DNA from: Bradyrhizobium sp. S69
GTDB taxonomy: Bacteria > Pseudomonadota > Alphaproteobacteria > Rhizobiales > Xanthobacteraceae
DNA: 64,000 bases
Assembly (NCBI RefSeq): GCF_009766005.1
Contig: NZ_LMUK01000060.1
Location: forward strand, 64,409 to 128,408
Direction of reading: 5' to 3'
A program made the position numbers and the translations under genes. Below are positions 40,315-51,393 of the stretch, in pieces. The notes under the pieces are model-generated. The model worked only from the letters and a program-made list of their open reading frames with translations, searched no databases and was not told where the DNA came from. Positions within the stretch are counted from its first letter, which is position 1, and each line of letters opens with the position of its first letter.

Positions 40315-41262
40315 ATGAGCGATACCACTCCGGAAAAGACCAAACTGAGCTGGTGGCGGCGGCTGTCGAGCGGACTGAAGCGAACCTCGAGTTCGCTGGG
40401 TTCCGCGGTCGCCGATCTCGTCACCAAACGCAAGCTCGACCGCGCGATGCTCGAGGATATCGAGGACGTGCTGCTGCGTGCCGATCTCGGCACCGAGGTG
40501 GCGGCGCGGATCGCGGCCGCGGTCGGCGTCGGCCGCTATGACAAGGCGATCTCGGCCGACGACGTCAAAGCCGTGGTCGCGACCGAGGTGGAGAAGGTGC
40601 TGGCGCCGGTGGCCAAACCGCTGGTGATCGATGCCGCGCAAAAGCCGTTCGTGATCCTCGTGGTCGGCGTCAATGGCTCGGGCAAGACCACCACCATCGG
40701 CAAGCTTGCCGCCGAACTGAGCGCGGAGGGCCGCAAGGTGATGCTGGCGGCCGGCGACACCTTTCGCGCGGCGGCGATCGAGCAGCTCAAAATTTGGGGT
40801 GAGCGCACCAAATCGCCGGTTGTCGCGGGCGCGCAGGGTTCGGATTCCGCGAGCCTTGCCTTTACAGCGCTCACCGAGGCGCGCCAGGGCAAGTTCGATG
40901 TGCTGCTGATCGATACCGCCGGCCGGTTGCAGAACAAGGCGGAGCTGATGAAAGAACTCGAAAAGGTCGTTCGCGTTCTGAAAAAAGTCGACGCCTCGGC
41001 GCCGCATGCCGTGCTGTTGGTGCTCGACGCCACGGTGGGACAAAATGCGTTGTCGCAAGTCGAGGCCTTTCACCGTACCGCTGGCGTCACAGGTCTGGTG
41101 ATGACAAAACTCGACGGCACCGCGCGCGGCGGCATTCTGGTGGCGCTGGCGGAAAAATTCAAACTGCCGGTACACTTCATCGGTGTCGGCGAAGGCATCG
41201 AAGATCTCGCGCCATTCACGGCAAGGGATTTCGCTCAGGCGATCGCAGGGATTGAAAGTTAA
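40315..41262 (+). CDS. ftsY: Signal recognition particle receptor FtsY
   Basis: FtsY (315 aa) is the membrane-associated GTPase receptor of Ffh. The N-domain is followed by GVNGSGKTTTIGKLA (about residue 119), AAGDTFRAAAIEQLKIWGER, LIDTAGRLQNKAELMKELEK and TKLDGTARGGILVALAEKF. There is no long acidic A-domain at the N-terminus, as usual for rhizobial FtsY. yciB follows with no gap at all. Confidence 0.97.
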   Translation: MSDTTPEKTKLSWWRRLSSGLKRTSSSLGSAVADLVTKRKLDRAMLEDIEDVLLRADLGTEVAARIAAAVGVGRYDKAISADDVKAVVATEVEKVLAPVAKPLVIDAAQKPFVILVVGVNGSGKTTTIGKLAAELSAEGRKVMLAAGDTFRAAAIEQLKIWGERTKSPVVAGAQGSDSASLAFTALTEARQGKFDVLLIDTAGRLQNKAELMKELEKVVRVLKKVDASAPHAVLLVLDATVGQNALSQVEAFHRTAGVTGLVMTKLDGTARGGILVALAEKFKLPVHFIGVGEGIEDLAPFTARDFAQAIAGIES

Positions 41263-41865
41263 ATGGACAAGAAGCAGCCCCATCCGCTGTTCAAGCTCGC
41301 GACCGAACTCGGCCCGCTGCTGGTGTTCTTCATCGCCAACGCCAAATTCCATCTGTTCGTGGCGACCGGCGCGTTCATGGCCGCGGTGATCGTCGCGATG
41401 ATCGCGTCCTATATGGTGACGCGGCATGTGCCGATCATGGCTGTTATCACCGGCGTTATCGTCATCGTATTCGGCACGCTGACGCTGGTGCTGCACGATG
41501 AGACCTTCATCAAGGTCAAGCCGACCATCATCTATGGCCTGTTCGCCGCGATCCTCGGCGGCGGGCTGTTGTTCGGCCGATCCTTTATCGCCATCATGTT
41601 CGACCAGATGTTCAACCTGACGCCGCAGGGCTGGCGGATGCTGACCTTGCGCTGGGCGCTGTTCTTCTTCGCGATGGCGATCCTGAACGAGATCGTCTGG
41701 CGCACCCAGACCACCGATTTCTGGGTGAACTTCAAGGTATTCGGCGTGACACCGCTGGTCATGCTGTTTGCGATCACCCAGATGCCGCTGATCAAGCGCT
41801 ACAGCCTGGAACCGGTGTCGCTGGAGGCAAGCGAGGCCGAAGCGGGCGACGTGACGAAGGGGTGA
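41263..41865 (+). CDS. yciB: Inner-membrane septation protein A
   Basis: YciB/IspZ (200 aa) is a multi-pass membrane protein involved in envelope integrity and cell division. It has KLATELGPLLVFFIANAKF, the conserved KPTIIYGLFAAILGGGLLFG, WRMLTLRWALFFFAMAILNEIVWR and FKVFGVTPLVMLFAITQMPLI, covering about five membrane helices. It begins directly after the ftsY stop codon, so the pair is co-transcribed. Confidence 0.94.
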   Translation: MDKKQPHPLFKLATELGPLLVFFIANAKFHLFVATGAFMAAVIVAMIASYMVTRHVPIMAVITGVIVIVFGTLTLVLHDETFIKVKPTIIYGLFAAILGGGLLFGRSFIAIMFDQMFNLTPQGWRMLTLRWALFFFAMAILNEIVWRTQTTDFWVNFKVFGVTPLVMLFAITQMPLIKRYSLEPVSLEASEAEAGDVTKG

Positions 41866-41897
41866 GCCTCTCTGTCGTCCCGCGCTTGCGCTAAAGC

Positions 41898-41966
41898 CGT
41901 CATTGCGACGAAGCAATCCAGTTTTCTGTGCGGCCCTAGATTGCTTCGCTTGCGCTCGCAATGACG
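41898..41966. repeat. Inverted-repeat element, family 2, third copy
   Basis: CGTCATTGCGACGAAGCAATC pairs with GATTGCTTCGCTTGCGCTCG-CAATGACG. A compact, 69-bp version of the element at 10036, placed between convergent yciB and ccmG. Confidence 0.85.
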
Positions 41967-41967
41967 T

Positions 41968-42591
41968 CTACCCACCCGCCTTCAGCGCCTTTTCGATCTC
42001 GGCCTTCAGCACGACATCAAAATTCTCAGGCGTCACCGGGCCTACCAGCTTGTAGACGATGGTGCCGGCGCGCCCGACGATGAAAGTCTCCGGCACGCCG
42101 TAGACGCCCCATTCGATCGCGGCGCGGCCGTTGCCGTCGACGCCGACGATGCCGAACGGATTGCCGTAACGTCCGAGAAAGCGCCGGGCGTTGTCGGGGG
42201 CGTCCTTGTAGTTGATGCCGACCAGTTGCAGCCGCTTGTCCTGGCCGAGCTTGGTCAGCAAGGGCGCTTCGTCGTGGCACGGCACGCACCATGAGGCCCA
42301 GACATTGACGACGCTGACCTTGCCCTTGAACAAAGCGGGGTCGAGTCCGGGCACTTGCGCGCCGTTATTGACGAGGCCGTCCAGCGCCGGCAGCGCGGTT
42401 TGCGGCGCGGCGTGGCCGATCAGGGCGGAGGGGATTCGCGACGGATCGCCCTCGCGCAAGCCGAACCAGAACAAGGCGGCCAATGCGACAAAGCCGACCA
42501 GCGGCAAAGCCATCAGCCACAGCCGGCGCGGCGATGACGCTTCGGACGGCGTGACGTTGGATGTCGTGGGTTCGGTCATTCGTTCAGTCAT
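41968..42591 (-). CDS. ccmG: Thiol:disulfide interchange protein for cytochrome c maturation
   Basis: CcmG/DsbE (207 aa) reduces apocytochrome c haem-binding thiols in the periplasm. It has an N-terminal anchor helix (LWLMALPLVGFVALAALFWFGL), then a thioredoxin fold with WASWCVPCHDEAP (active-site CxxC about residue 104) and YGVPETFIVG (cis-proline). Its ATG overlaps the ccmD stop (ATGA), so it is translationally coupled as the last gene of the ccm operon. Two start ATGs four codons apart exist. Confidence 0.95.
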   Translation of the reverse strand: MTERMTEPTTSNVTPSEASSPRRLWLMALPLVGFVALAALFWFGLREGDPSRIPSALIGHAAPQTALPALDGLVNNGAQVPGLDPALFKGKVSVVNVWASWCVPCHDEAPLLTKLGQDKRLQLVGINYKDAPDNARRFLGRYGNPFGIVGVDGNGRAAIEWGVYGVPETFIVGRAGTIVYKLVGPVTPENFDVVLKAEIEKALKAGG

Positions 42592-42767
42592 TTGATATCC
42601 GCAGCGGTGCGCCCCGAACGCCGAGTGACGCCGCTTTGCTCTAATTCGCGCAGGCGCTGCTTCTGCCGGCGAAAGTCGATCGCGACCCAGACAATCAGCA
42701 ACAGCACCACCGCGGTGACCAGTGCATAGGAAGTCACGATAAAGGACGCATAGGGACCCAGCGACAT
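42588..42767 (-). CDS. ccmD: Haem exporter protein CcmD
   Basis: A 59-residue single-helix membrane protein needed for release of holo-CcmE from the CcmABC complex. It reads MSLGPYASFIVTSYALVTAV, continues with the hydrophobic helix VLLLIVWVAIDF and then the basic RRQKQRLRELE, the standard CcmD layout. It starts 4 bp after ccmC ends and its TGA overlaps the ccmG start codon. Its small size makes it easy to overlook. Confidence 0.93.
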   Translation of the reverse strand: MSLGPYASFIVTSYALVTAVVLLLIVWVAIDFRRQKQRLRELEQSGVTRRSGRTAADIK

Positions 42768-42771
42768 CGCG

Positions 42772-43503
42772 TCACGCCGAACGCTGGCTGGCTTGCATCA
42801 TCTGCAAGCTGCGCACCCGGCGGCGCAAAATCTCGTTGCGCATCGCGGCGATATGCAAGGTGATGAACAGCAGCGAAAATGCCACCGCCATCACCAGCAG
42901 CGGCATCAAGAAGGCGCGGTCGAGGGTCGGTCCGCCCATCCGGAATACGGACGCCGGTTGATGCAGCGTGTTCCACCAATCGACCGAGAATTTGATGATC
43001 GGCAGGTTGATCGCGCCCACCAGCGTAAGGATCGCGGCGGCGCGCGCGGCACGGGACGGGTCCTCCACCGCGCGCCACAGCGCCATCAGGCCGAGATACA
43101 TCAGAAACAAAATCAAGACCGAGGTCAGCCGGGCGTCCCATTCCCAATAGGTGCCCCACATCGGCCGTCCCCACAAAGAGCCCGTCACCAGTGCGAGAAA
43201 CGTGAAGGCGGCACCAATCGGGGCGGCGGCCTTGGCCGCGACATCGGCCAGCGGATGCCGCCACACCAGCGTGCCCAGGGCTGCGATACTCATCACGCCC
43301 CAGACGAACATCGACAGCCACGCATTGGGCACGTGAATGAACATGATCTTGACGGTGGCGCCCTGCTGATAGTCGTCGGGCGCCATGGCGGATTGATAAA
43401 GGCCGATCGCGAGCAGGATCGCGGTCGCTCCCGCAAGCCACGGCAGGATACGTGCGGTCAGCGACAAGAACCTGGTGGGGTTGGCGAGGTCGATCAGCGT
43501 CAT
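42772..43503 (-). CDS. ccmC: Haem exporter permease CcmC
   Basis: CcmC (243 aa) presents haem to CcmE on the periplasmic side. The tryptophan-rich haem motif RPMWGTYWEWDARLTS (about residues 117-132) and flanking histidines in FIHVPNAWLS and the last helix (LFITLHIAAMRNEILRRR) are present, with six membrane helices. The ATG at 43503 is favoured by AAGGA eight bases upstream; the frame is open to 43590. It lies between ccmB (102 bp gap to the chosen start) and ccmD. Confidence 0.95.
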   Translation of the reverse strand: MTLIDLANPTRFLSLTARILPWLAGATAILLAIGLYQSAMAPDDYQQGATVKIMFIHVPNAWLSMFVWGVMSIAALGTLVWRHPLADVAAKAAAPIGAAFTFLALVTGSLWGRPMWGTYWEWDARLTSVLILFLMYLGLMALWRAVEDPSRAARAAAILTLVGAINLPIIKFSVDWWNTLHQPASVFRMGGPTLDRAFLMPLLVMAVAFSLLFITLHIAAMRNEILRRRVRSLQMMQASQRSA

Positions 43504-43605
43504 ATTGGAGTCCTTGGGCATCCTGATAGTCGTCGCTGGCGTCACAGGCAATTGGTTGGGCATCGCAATTCCTTGATCGGTCGGGTCCAATCAATCCAGT
43601 CCATT

Positions 43606-44274
43606 TTAATCCAGTCCCTGCCGCAGGCTTGCCGCTGCGGCAAACGGTCCTATGACAAAGCTGACCAGCGAGAGCGCGCACAGGATCGAAAACGGCGTTC
43701 CAAACGACAATGGGCCGGAAATCGCGGCTTCCGACGCTGCGACGCCAAAAATCAGCACCGGAATCGACAGCGGCAGCACCAGCACCGCGAGCAACAATCC
43801 GCCGCGATGCAAGGTGACCGCGAGCGCCGCGCCGATCATGCCGGTAAATGTCAGCGCCGGCGTTCCGACCAGCAGCGTCAGCGCGACGGCCAAGGTCGCG
43901 CCGGCATCGAGATTCAACAACAGCCCGAGCACCGGGGTCGCGATGATCAACGGCAGGCCGGCGGCAAGCCAATGCGCCAACGCTTTGGCCGCGCAGGTCA
44001 ATTCCAGCGGCATCCGGCTCATCGCGATCAGGTCGAGCGAGCCGTCTTCGTGGTCGGCCATGAACAGCCGGTCCAGCGTCAAAAGGCTTGCGAGCAGCGC
44101 GCCGAGCCAGAGGATCGCGGGTCCCAGCCGGGTCAGCAGCGCCAAATCGGGTCCGATCGCGAAGGGCATCAGCACCACCACAATCAAAAAAAACAGCACG
44201 CCGATCAGCGCCCCGCCACCGACACGTAAGGCGATCCGGATGTCCCGTCGGACAAGCGCGGCGAGCGTGGTCAT
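43606..44274 (-). CDS. ccmB: Haem exporter permease CcmB
   Basis: CcmB (222 aa) forms the ABC complex with CcmA and CcmC. It has six hydrophobic helices, RRDIRIALRVGGGALIGVLFFL at the start, and the conserved LDRLFMADHEDGSLDLIAMS loop and LAHWLAAGLPLI. The ATG at 44274 follows GAGG at six bases. A 256-bp gap filled by an inverted repeat separates it from ccmA, which is unusual for this operon. Confidence 0.95.
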   Translation of the reverse strand: MTTLAALVRRDIRIALRVGGGALIGVLFFLIVVVLMPFAIGPDLALLTRLGPAILWLGALLASLLTLDRLFMADHEDGSLDLIAMSRMPLELTCAAKALAHWLAAGLPLIIATPVLGLLLNLDAGATLAVALTLLVGTPALTFTGMIGAALAVTLHRGGLLLAVLVLPLSIPVLIFGVAASEAAISGPLSFGTPFSILCALSLVSFVIGPFAAAASLRQGLD

Positions 44275-44318
44275 GCGCGGCCTCGTCGTGATTTGGTCTT
44301 GGCCGCCATCGCAAGCTG

Positions 44319-44517
44319 ACCCCCACCCCCGACCCCTTCCCGCAAGGGGGAGGGGGGAAGCAGAGGCATCGTCTCCAGACACGCAATGTTGTCTCGAGTT
44401 AACGGATTTAGCGCTTCCCTCGCGCGGAGAAACTTCTCGTTCGGCCACGGAGCATGCGGAAGCGACGCGGAGTAATCTCCCCTCCCCCTTGCGGGGAGGG
44501 GTCGGGGGTGGGGGTGC
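44319..44517. repeat. Long inverted repeat between ccmA and ccmB
   Basis: CCCCCACCCCCGACCCCTTC at the left is complementary to GAGGGGTCGGGGGTGGGGGT at the right, with inner CCGCAAGGGGGAGGGG/CCCCTCCCCCTTGCGG arms and about 100 bp between. Related to the 20468 element. It sits inside the ccm operon and could weaken readthrough from ccmA. Confidence 0.88.
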
Positions 44518-44530
44518 AGCGAGGAGTGCC

Positions 44531-45136
44531 TCATTGCTCAACTGCTCCGATCCGCAACTCGCGCGCCTCGATCCCCAGCGGTGTATGGGTTGCTGCAACC
44601 ACAAGGCCGCCGCGCGCGAGGTGGTCGCGGGTCAGATCCGCAAACAACGCCTGTCCGGCGGCATCGAGCGCCGAGGTCGGCTCGTCCAGCAGCCAGATCG
44701 GCCGCCGCACGGCCAGGAGCCGGGCGATCGAGAGCCGCCGTCGTTGCCCGGCTGACAAATATGCCGCCGGCAGGTGCGCGGCATGGTCGAGCCCGACCCG
44801 GCTCAGGCTTTGCTCAAGATTGCCGACTTCGCCGCCCAGAAAATCCCGCCAGAACGACAGGTTCTCCAGCGCGCTCAAGGCGGGTTTGATCGCGTCGCGA
44901 TGGCCGAGATAATGCGACTGCTCCGGCAGGGTCAGTTCGTCCTCGCCGCCCTCGAGTTCGATCGATCCGCCAGCTTGCGCGAGCAGGCCGGCCAGGATCC
45001 GCAGCAGCGAAGTTTTGCCCGATCCGTTCGGGCCGGTGACGGCCAGCGCCTCGCCAGCGGAGACCTCGAAATCGAGCCCGGAGAGCACCTCCCGGCCGCC
45101 TCGCACACATCTCACACCGCGCCCCGAGAGCCGCAT
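44531..45136 (-). CDS. ccmA: Haem exporter ATP-binding protein CcmA
   Basis: CcmA (201 aa) is the ATPase that powers release of haem-loaded CcmE. It has Walker A GPNGSGKTSLLRILAGL (about residues 35-51), the Q-loop, signature LSAGQRRRLSIARL and Walker B WLLDEPTSALD. The length is normal. It is the first ccm gene in the window and is divergent from acnA across a 235-bp gap. Confidence 0.96.
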   Translation of the reverse strand: MRLSGRGVRCVRGGREVLSGLDFEVSAGEALAVTGPNGSGKTSLLRILAGLLAQAGGSIELEGGEDELTLPEQSHYLGHRDAIKPALSALENLSFWRDFLGGEVGNLEQSLSRVGLDHAAHLPAAYLSAGQRRRLSIARLLAVRRPIWLLDEPTSALDAAGQALFADLTRDHLARGGLVVAATHTPLGIEARELRIGAVEQ

Positions 45137-45371
45137 CTTGTCCCTTCACAGCCCTTAAGGAATCCTGTGGGTAGCGCAGCCAAATTTTTCGGTCGCGCGA
45201 TGCCGCGACACGCTTGTCGATGTGGCGGCCCCACTGGAAAGCTTCTAAAAGATTCTATAAGCCGGAACTTGATGCCGCACACGATCTAGCGCCGCAAGTC
45301 ATCATGACCAGCTAAGACAACGGTACCAAGATACCCTTGCCGGGTACAACGATAAATTGGGATTGCCTCAC

Positions 45372-48092
<2,721 letters not shown>

Positions 48093-48141
48093 CGCGGAAT
48101 GTGATCAGGGCCTCACTGCGAAGTGAGTAGCGGGTGAACAA

Positions 48142-48166
48142 GAGGCGGCCTATGAAGGGCCGCCTT
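48142..48166 (+). terminator. Probable acnA terminator
   Basis: GGCGGCC and GGCCGCC form a 7-bp GC stem extended by A-T pairs, followed by TTCTTG. The U-tract is short, so efficiency is uncertain. Confidence 0.65.
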
Positions 48167-48241
48167 CTTGCGTTAGGAAGGCCAATACGATCAAGTCCGC
48201 ACGGTATGAGACAGTCGCGCTGCCGCGAGTTAGGTTAACGA

Positions 48242-48286
48242 CGACTTCGGCAATAGCGACTTCGGTAATAGCGACTTTAGCAATAA
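48242..48286 (+). repeat. Three 15-bp tandem repeats upstream of the DUF1223 gene
   Basis: Units CGACTTCGGCAATAG, CGACTTCGGTAATAG and CGACTTTAGCAATAA follow each other without spacing, about 40 bp before the DUF1223 start. They lie in the presumed promoter or leader region. Confidence 0.88.
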
Positions 48287-48328
48287 CGGCCTCCGTTACG
48301 ACGGCGTGGATGTTTCCTGGTTCCCAGC

Positions 48329-49093
48329 ATGGTAGCGATAGCAGCCACTAATTGTATTTCGCGATGGTCCGGTGCACTTGGCATCGTTGCGATTGTCGCC
48401 GTCATTCGTCCAGCCGAGGCCGATCCGCGCGCGGTGGTGGAGCTGTTTACGTCGCAAGGTTGCTCGTCCTGTCCGCCCGCCGACAAGTTGATGGGTGAAC
48501 TCGCGAGGGATCCCTCGATCATCACCTTGAGCATGCCGATCGATTACTGGGATTATCTCGGCTGGAAAGATACCCTGGCGGATGCGCGGTTCAGCGCACG
48601 CCAGAAAGCCTATTCGCACATGCGCGGCGATCGCGACGTCTACACGCCGCAGGCAGTCGTCAATGGGTCCATTCACGTGATCGGAAGCGATCGCGCCGGC
48701 ATCGAAGGCGCCATCGGCGAGACCGATGGGGCCGGTGAAGTCATGTCGGTGCCGGTTTCGATGACGGTGACCGGCAAGCAAATCAACGTTTCGGTCGCGG
48801 CTTCCCCCCATGGTTTGGGCGCGATGCACGGCGAGGTATGGATTTGTTCGGTCTCGAAAGAGGTGCCGATTTCGATCGCGCGCGGCGAAAATCGCGGCCA
48901 GGAGATCACCTACCACAACGTCGTGCGCAACGTGCTCAAGGTGGGTGACTGGAACGGCAGTCAGAGCAGTTGGACCGTGCCGCTGGAAAATATCTCCCGT
49001 GAGGGCGTCGATGCCGCGGCGGTCTATGTCCAGGACGGCAATCGCGAAAAGCCCGGCCCGATGCTAGGCGCCGCCTATACCCTGCTGCACTAG
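48329..49093 (+). CDS. DUF1223 thioredoxin-like secreted protein
   Basis: A 254-residue protein with a signal-like N-terminus (WSGALGIVAIVAVIRPAEA, cleavage about residue 31) and a thioredoxin-like domain with a CxxC-type CSSCPPADKLMGEL (about residues 45-58). YWDYLGWKDTLADARFSARQKAY and YTPQAVVNG are hallmarks of DUF1223, which is common in rhizobia and of unknown role. Its TAG stop is the first three bases of a family 3 repeat. Confidence 0.87.
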   Translation: MVAIAATNCISRWSGALGIVAIVAVIRPAEADPRAVVELFTSQGCSSCPPADKLMGELARDPSIITLSMPIDYWDYLGWKDTLADARFSARQKAYSHMRGDRDVYTPQAVVNGSIHVIGSDRAGIEGAIGETDGAGEVMSVPVSMTVTGKQINVSVAASPHGLGAMHGEVWICSVSKEVPISIARGENRGQEITYHNVVRNVLKVGDWNGSQSSWTVPLENISREGVDAAAVYVQDGNREKPGPMLGAAYTLLH

Positions 49094-49157
49094 AGCATTT
49101 GTTTTGACGCGTTTTCTTGACGCGAACCGGTACCCACTTCGCTCGAAAACGCTCTAG
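49091..49157. repeat. Intergenic element, family 3, third copy (inverted)
   Basis: TAGAGCATTTGTTTTGACG through CGCTCGAAAACGCTCTA, the reverse orientation of the copies at 18700 and 38250. The first TAG is the stop codon of the DUF1223 gene. Confidence 0.88.
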
Positions 49158-49307
49158 GTTTTCTTGGAGTCTAAGCCGGTATCCAGCGCGGTGATGCACC
49201 GGGGCTGATGCAACCGGCGCGGTCGTGTGGCCAGACTCCCTTTCGAATCAGCCGAAGCGTGATAATTTCAGCGCTGGCTTTTCCCTTTTTCATTTCGAGA
49301 ATTTTTG

Positions 49308-49751
49308 ATGCCGACGCCAGAAATCGATCCGCCGGTGTTGAGGATCGCTGCCGCCATGCTGGTCCGCGCCGACGGACGCACGCTTTTGGTCAGGAAGCGT
49401 CACACGACAATTTTCATGCAACCGGGTGGCAGGATCGATGCCGGCGAAACTGTCCAATCGGCGCTGGTGCGGGAGCTGAAAGAAGAACTCGGAATTTCCG
49501 TCGACATCCAGTCGCTGGTGCCGCTCGGGCAATTTTTGGCGCCGGCCGCCAATGAAGCCGGCGTCATGGTCGATGCGGCGCTGTTCATGGTCGAATGCGA
49601 TCAAGCGGTACAACCGGCGGCTGAAATCGAACAGGCGATCTGGCTCGAACCCGATGCTCCGCGTGACTTCCCGATTGCGCCGCTTACGGATGACTACGTG
49701 CTGCCCCTGCACAAGCAGCTCTGCGGCAAGTCCGCCCATCGTCGCGATTAA
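49308..49751 (+). CDS. NUDIX hydrolase
   Basis: A 147-residue protein with an intact Nudix box GGRIDAGETVQSALVRELKEEL (about residues 42-63, GX5EX7REUXEEXGU) and the family fold around it. It would hydrolyse a nucleoside diphosphate linked to another moiety; the substrate is undetermined. The ATG at 49308 is used rather than a TTG one codon before. It appears to be a single-gene unit. Confidence 0.9.
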   Translation: MPTPEIDPPVLRIAAAMLVRADGRTLLVRKRHTTIFMQPGGRIDAGETVQSALVRELKEELGISVDIQSLVPLGQFLAPAANEAGVMVDAALFMVECDQAVQPAAEIEQAIWLEPDAPRDFPIAPLTDDYVLPLHKQLCGKSAHRRD

Positions 49752-50198
49752 GTTCGTGGGCCGCCGAGGCGGCAGCGGGGACATCTCGAAACACGTCCGC
49801 CTCGCCCCAAAAAGAATCTTGCCCCCAAAAGAAAAAGGACCAACTCGCGTTGGCCCAGTATGGGGATAAACTATCTCCTGCGAACAGACCCGATCCTGAC
49901 GACCCCGGGGGGCTGGGGGCTGAGGAATCCGGAACCGAAAGGACCGGGTCAACGCAGGAGTATCTTCTCGCAATCCAGCACGGCGGGCACTGGGCGGAAT
50001 TTGGGCGGTATTATGATTCCGCTAACGATCCCGTGACGACGCATTTCCGGCCGGAAACCCCAATCCGCCGGCGACCGGACCTTGCGCGAATTCCGGCTCC
50101 CGAATTCTGCCTCCCGAATCCTGCCTCCATTGACACGGACCTCTTGCAGCGGCGGCCGGTCGGCGCGATCATGTCGGCGATATGACAGGAGATGCAGC
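49752..50198. other. Gap with no supported gene
   Basis: About 450 bp between the NUDIX and DUF2794 genes. A plus-strand frame at 49850-50185 has no ribosome site, a biased composition and no recognisable product. A pair of 14-bp tandem units (CTCCCGAATTCTGC and CTCCCGAATCCTGC) lies at 50097-50124. The DUF2794 promoter must be here. Confidence 0.5.
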
Positions 50199-50570
50199 AT
50201 GAGCTCGATGTCGGAGGATGCCGATCCAAGCGAGAACCGCGCGGCGGCGCGCAATACCGCTGCGGGGCCGTTACCGAGCCGGGTGACGTTCAACCGCCTC
50301 GAACTCAGTCGTATCCTGAACCTGTATGGCCGCATGGTCGCCGATGGCGAGTGGCGCGACTATGCGATCGATTTCCTGAAAGACCGCGCGGTGTTCTCGG
50401 TGTTTCGCCGCGCTTCCGAAGTGCCGATCTATCGCATCGAAAAAGATCCGCGGCTGGCGCGCAAGCAGGGCATGTACAGCGTGATCTCGGCGACCGGGCT
50501 GATCCTGCGCCGCGGCCACGAGCTCGATCGCGTGCTTCTGGTGATCGACCGCAAGCTGGCGGTGGTTTAG
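50199..50570 (+). CDS. DUF2794 domain-containing protein
   Basis: A 123-residue cytosolic protein. SRILNLYGRMVADGEWRDYAIDFLKDRAVFSVFRRASEVPIYRIEKDPRLARKQG-type sequence (residues 38-95) is the DUF2794 signature, conserved in Alphaproteobacteria with unknown function. The first 25 residues are polar and variable. AGGAG lies eight bases before the ATG at 50199, which decides the start. Confidence 0.88.
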   Translation: MSSMSEDADPSENRAAARNTAAGPLPSRVTFNRLELSRILNLYGRMVADGEWRDYAIDFLKDRAVFSVFRRASEVPIYRIEKDPRLARKQGMYSVISATGLILRRGHELDRVLLVIDRKLAVV

Positions 50571-50583
50571 CGGGTGTTAGTTC

Positions 50584-50686
50584 TTGAATCGTAGGGTGGG
50601 CAAAGGCGCACTTGGCGCCGTGCCCACCACGTAGATTGGCATCGTGAATGGTGGGCACGCTTCGCTTTGCCAACCCTACGATTCAA
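50584..50686. repeat. Inverted-repeat element, family 5, second copy
   Basis: TTGAATCGTAGGGTGGGCAA pairs with TTGCCAACCCTACGATTCAA, with inner GCCGTGCCCACCA/TGGTGGGCACGC. It is a near copy of 18045-18134 and lies between the convergent DUF2794 and GNAT genes. Confidence 0.88.
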
Positions 50687-50746
50687 GCATCCGCCGGCAC
50701 GGTCTTCTACTTTGCATGGGGTTGTTTTCGAGATTTTGAATCCGGG

Positions 50747-51307
50747 CTACGGAGCCGGCACCGTCGTGGCGCCGTCGCCGAGTGCGAGCTGCATCATCAC
50801 CGTGTCGAGCCAGCGGCCGAACTTGAAACCGACATTGGGATGGGTTCCGATCATCTGGAATCCGCATTTGGTATGCACGCCGATCGATCCGGCATTGGCG
50901 GAATCGCCGATCACCGCGATCATCTGCCGATAGCCGCGCGCCTCGCATTCGGTGATCAGCCGCCGCAGCAATTGCAGGCCGATGCCGCGCCGGTGGATCG
51001 CAGGCTCCAGATAGACCGAATTCTCCACGGTGAAGCGATAGGCCGGCCGCGGCCGGTAGGGCCCGGCATAGGCGTATCCGATCACGCGGCCGTCGAGCGC
51101 TGCGACGAAATAGGGAAACTCGCCGTCGGTCAGCGCCTTGAAGCGCCGCGTCATCTCGGCCAGATCCGGCGGGGTCAATTCAAACGTCGCGGTGCCATGG
51201 CGGACCGCGTGTTCGTAAATCCCGGTAATGGCGGCGAGGTCGGCCTCGATGGCGGGCCTGATTTCGGGAGCGGACATTTCGGGAGCAGACGTTTCGGGAG
51301 AAGGCAT
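50747..51307 (-). CDS. GNAT family N-acetyltransferase (phosphinothricin acetyltransferase-like)
   Basis: A 186-residue acetyltransferase with IRPAIEADLAAITGIYEHAVRHGTATFEL, the acetyl-CoA-binding VYLEPAIHRRGIGLQLLRRLI (about residues 98-118) and HTKCGFQMIGTHPNVGFKFGRWLD. This matches the Pat/YncA branch, which can acetylate phosphinothricin or methionine sulfoximine; the true substrate is unknown. The N-terminus contains SAPE twice, from a 15-bp tandem repeat, and the start may be the ATG at codon 1 or at codon 11. Confidence 0.87.
   Translation of the reverse strand: MPSPETSAPEMSAPEIRPAIEADLAAITGIYEHAVRHGTATFELTPPDLAEMTRRFKALTDGEFPYFVAALDGRVIGYAYAGPYRPRPAYRFTVENSVYLEPAIHRRGIGLQLLRRLITECEARGYRQMIAVIGDSANAGSIGVHTKCGFQMIGTHPNVGFKFGRWLDTVMMQLALGDGATTVPAP
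51262..51301. repeat. 15-bp tandem repeat at the 5' end of the GNAT gene
   Basis: ATTTCGGGAGCGGAC, ATTTCGGGAGCAGAC and a partial GTTTCGGGAG follow each other, about 2.7 copies. They encode the repeated SAPE in the acetyltransferase N-terminus. Confidence 0.9.
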
Positions 51308-51332
51308 GGCGACAGACTATTTTTGCTTCGCG

Positions 51333-51366
51333 CAAAAGAAAAGCCCCGGCGGTTAGGCCGGGGCTT
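51333..51366 (-). terminator. Rho-independent terminator after the BI-1 gene
   Basis: AAGCCCCGGC and GCCGGGGCTT form a perfect 10-bp stem with loop GGTTAG. On the minus strand TTCTTTTGCG follows, a usable U-tract. Confidence 0.88.
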
Positions 51367-51393
51367 GAATTGATCCGCGCGAGGCGGAGGTGA

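Noticed and set aside
49850..50185. 111-codon plus-strand frame
   Set aside because: No ribosome site, biased composition, includes 14-bp tandem units and overlaps the DUF2794 leader.
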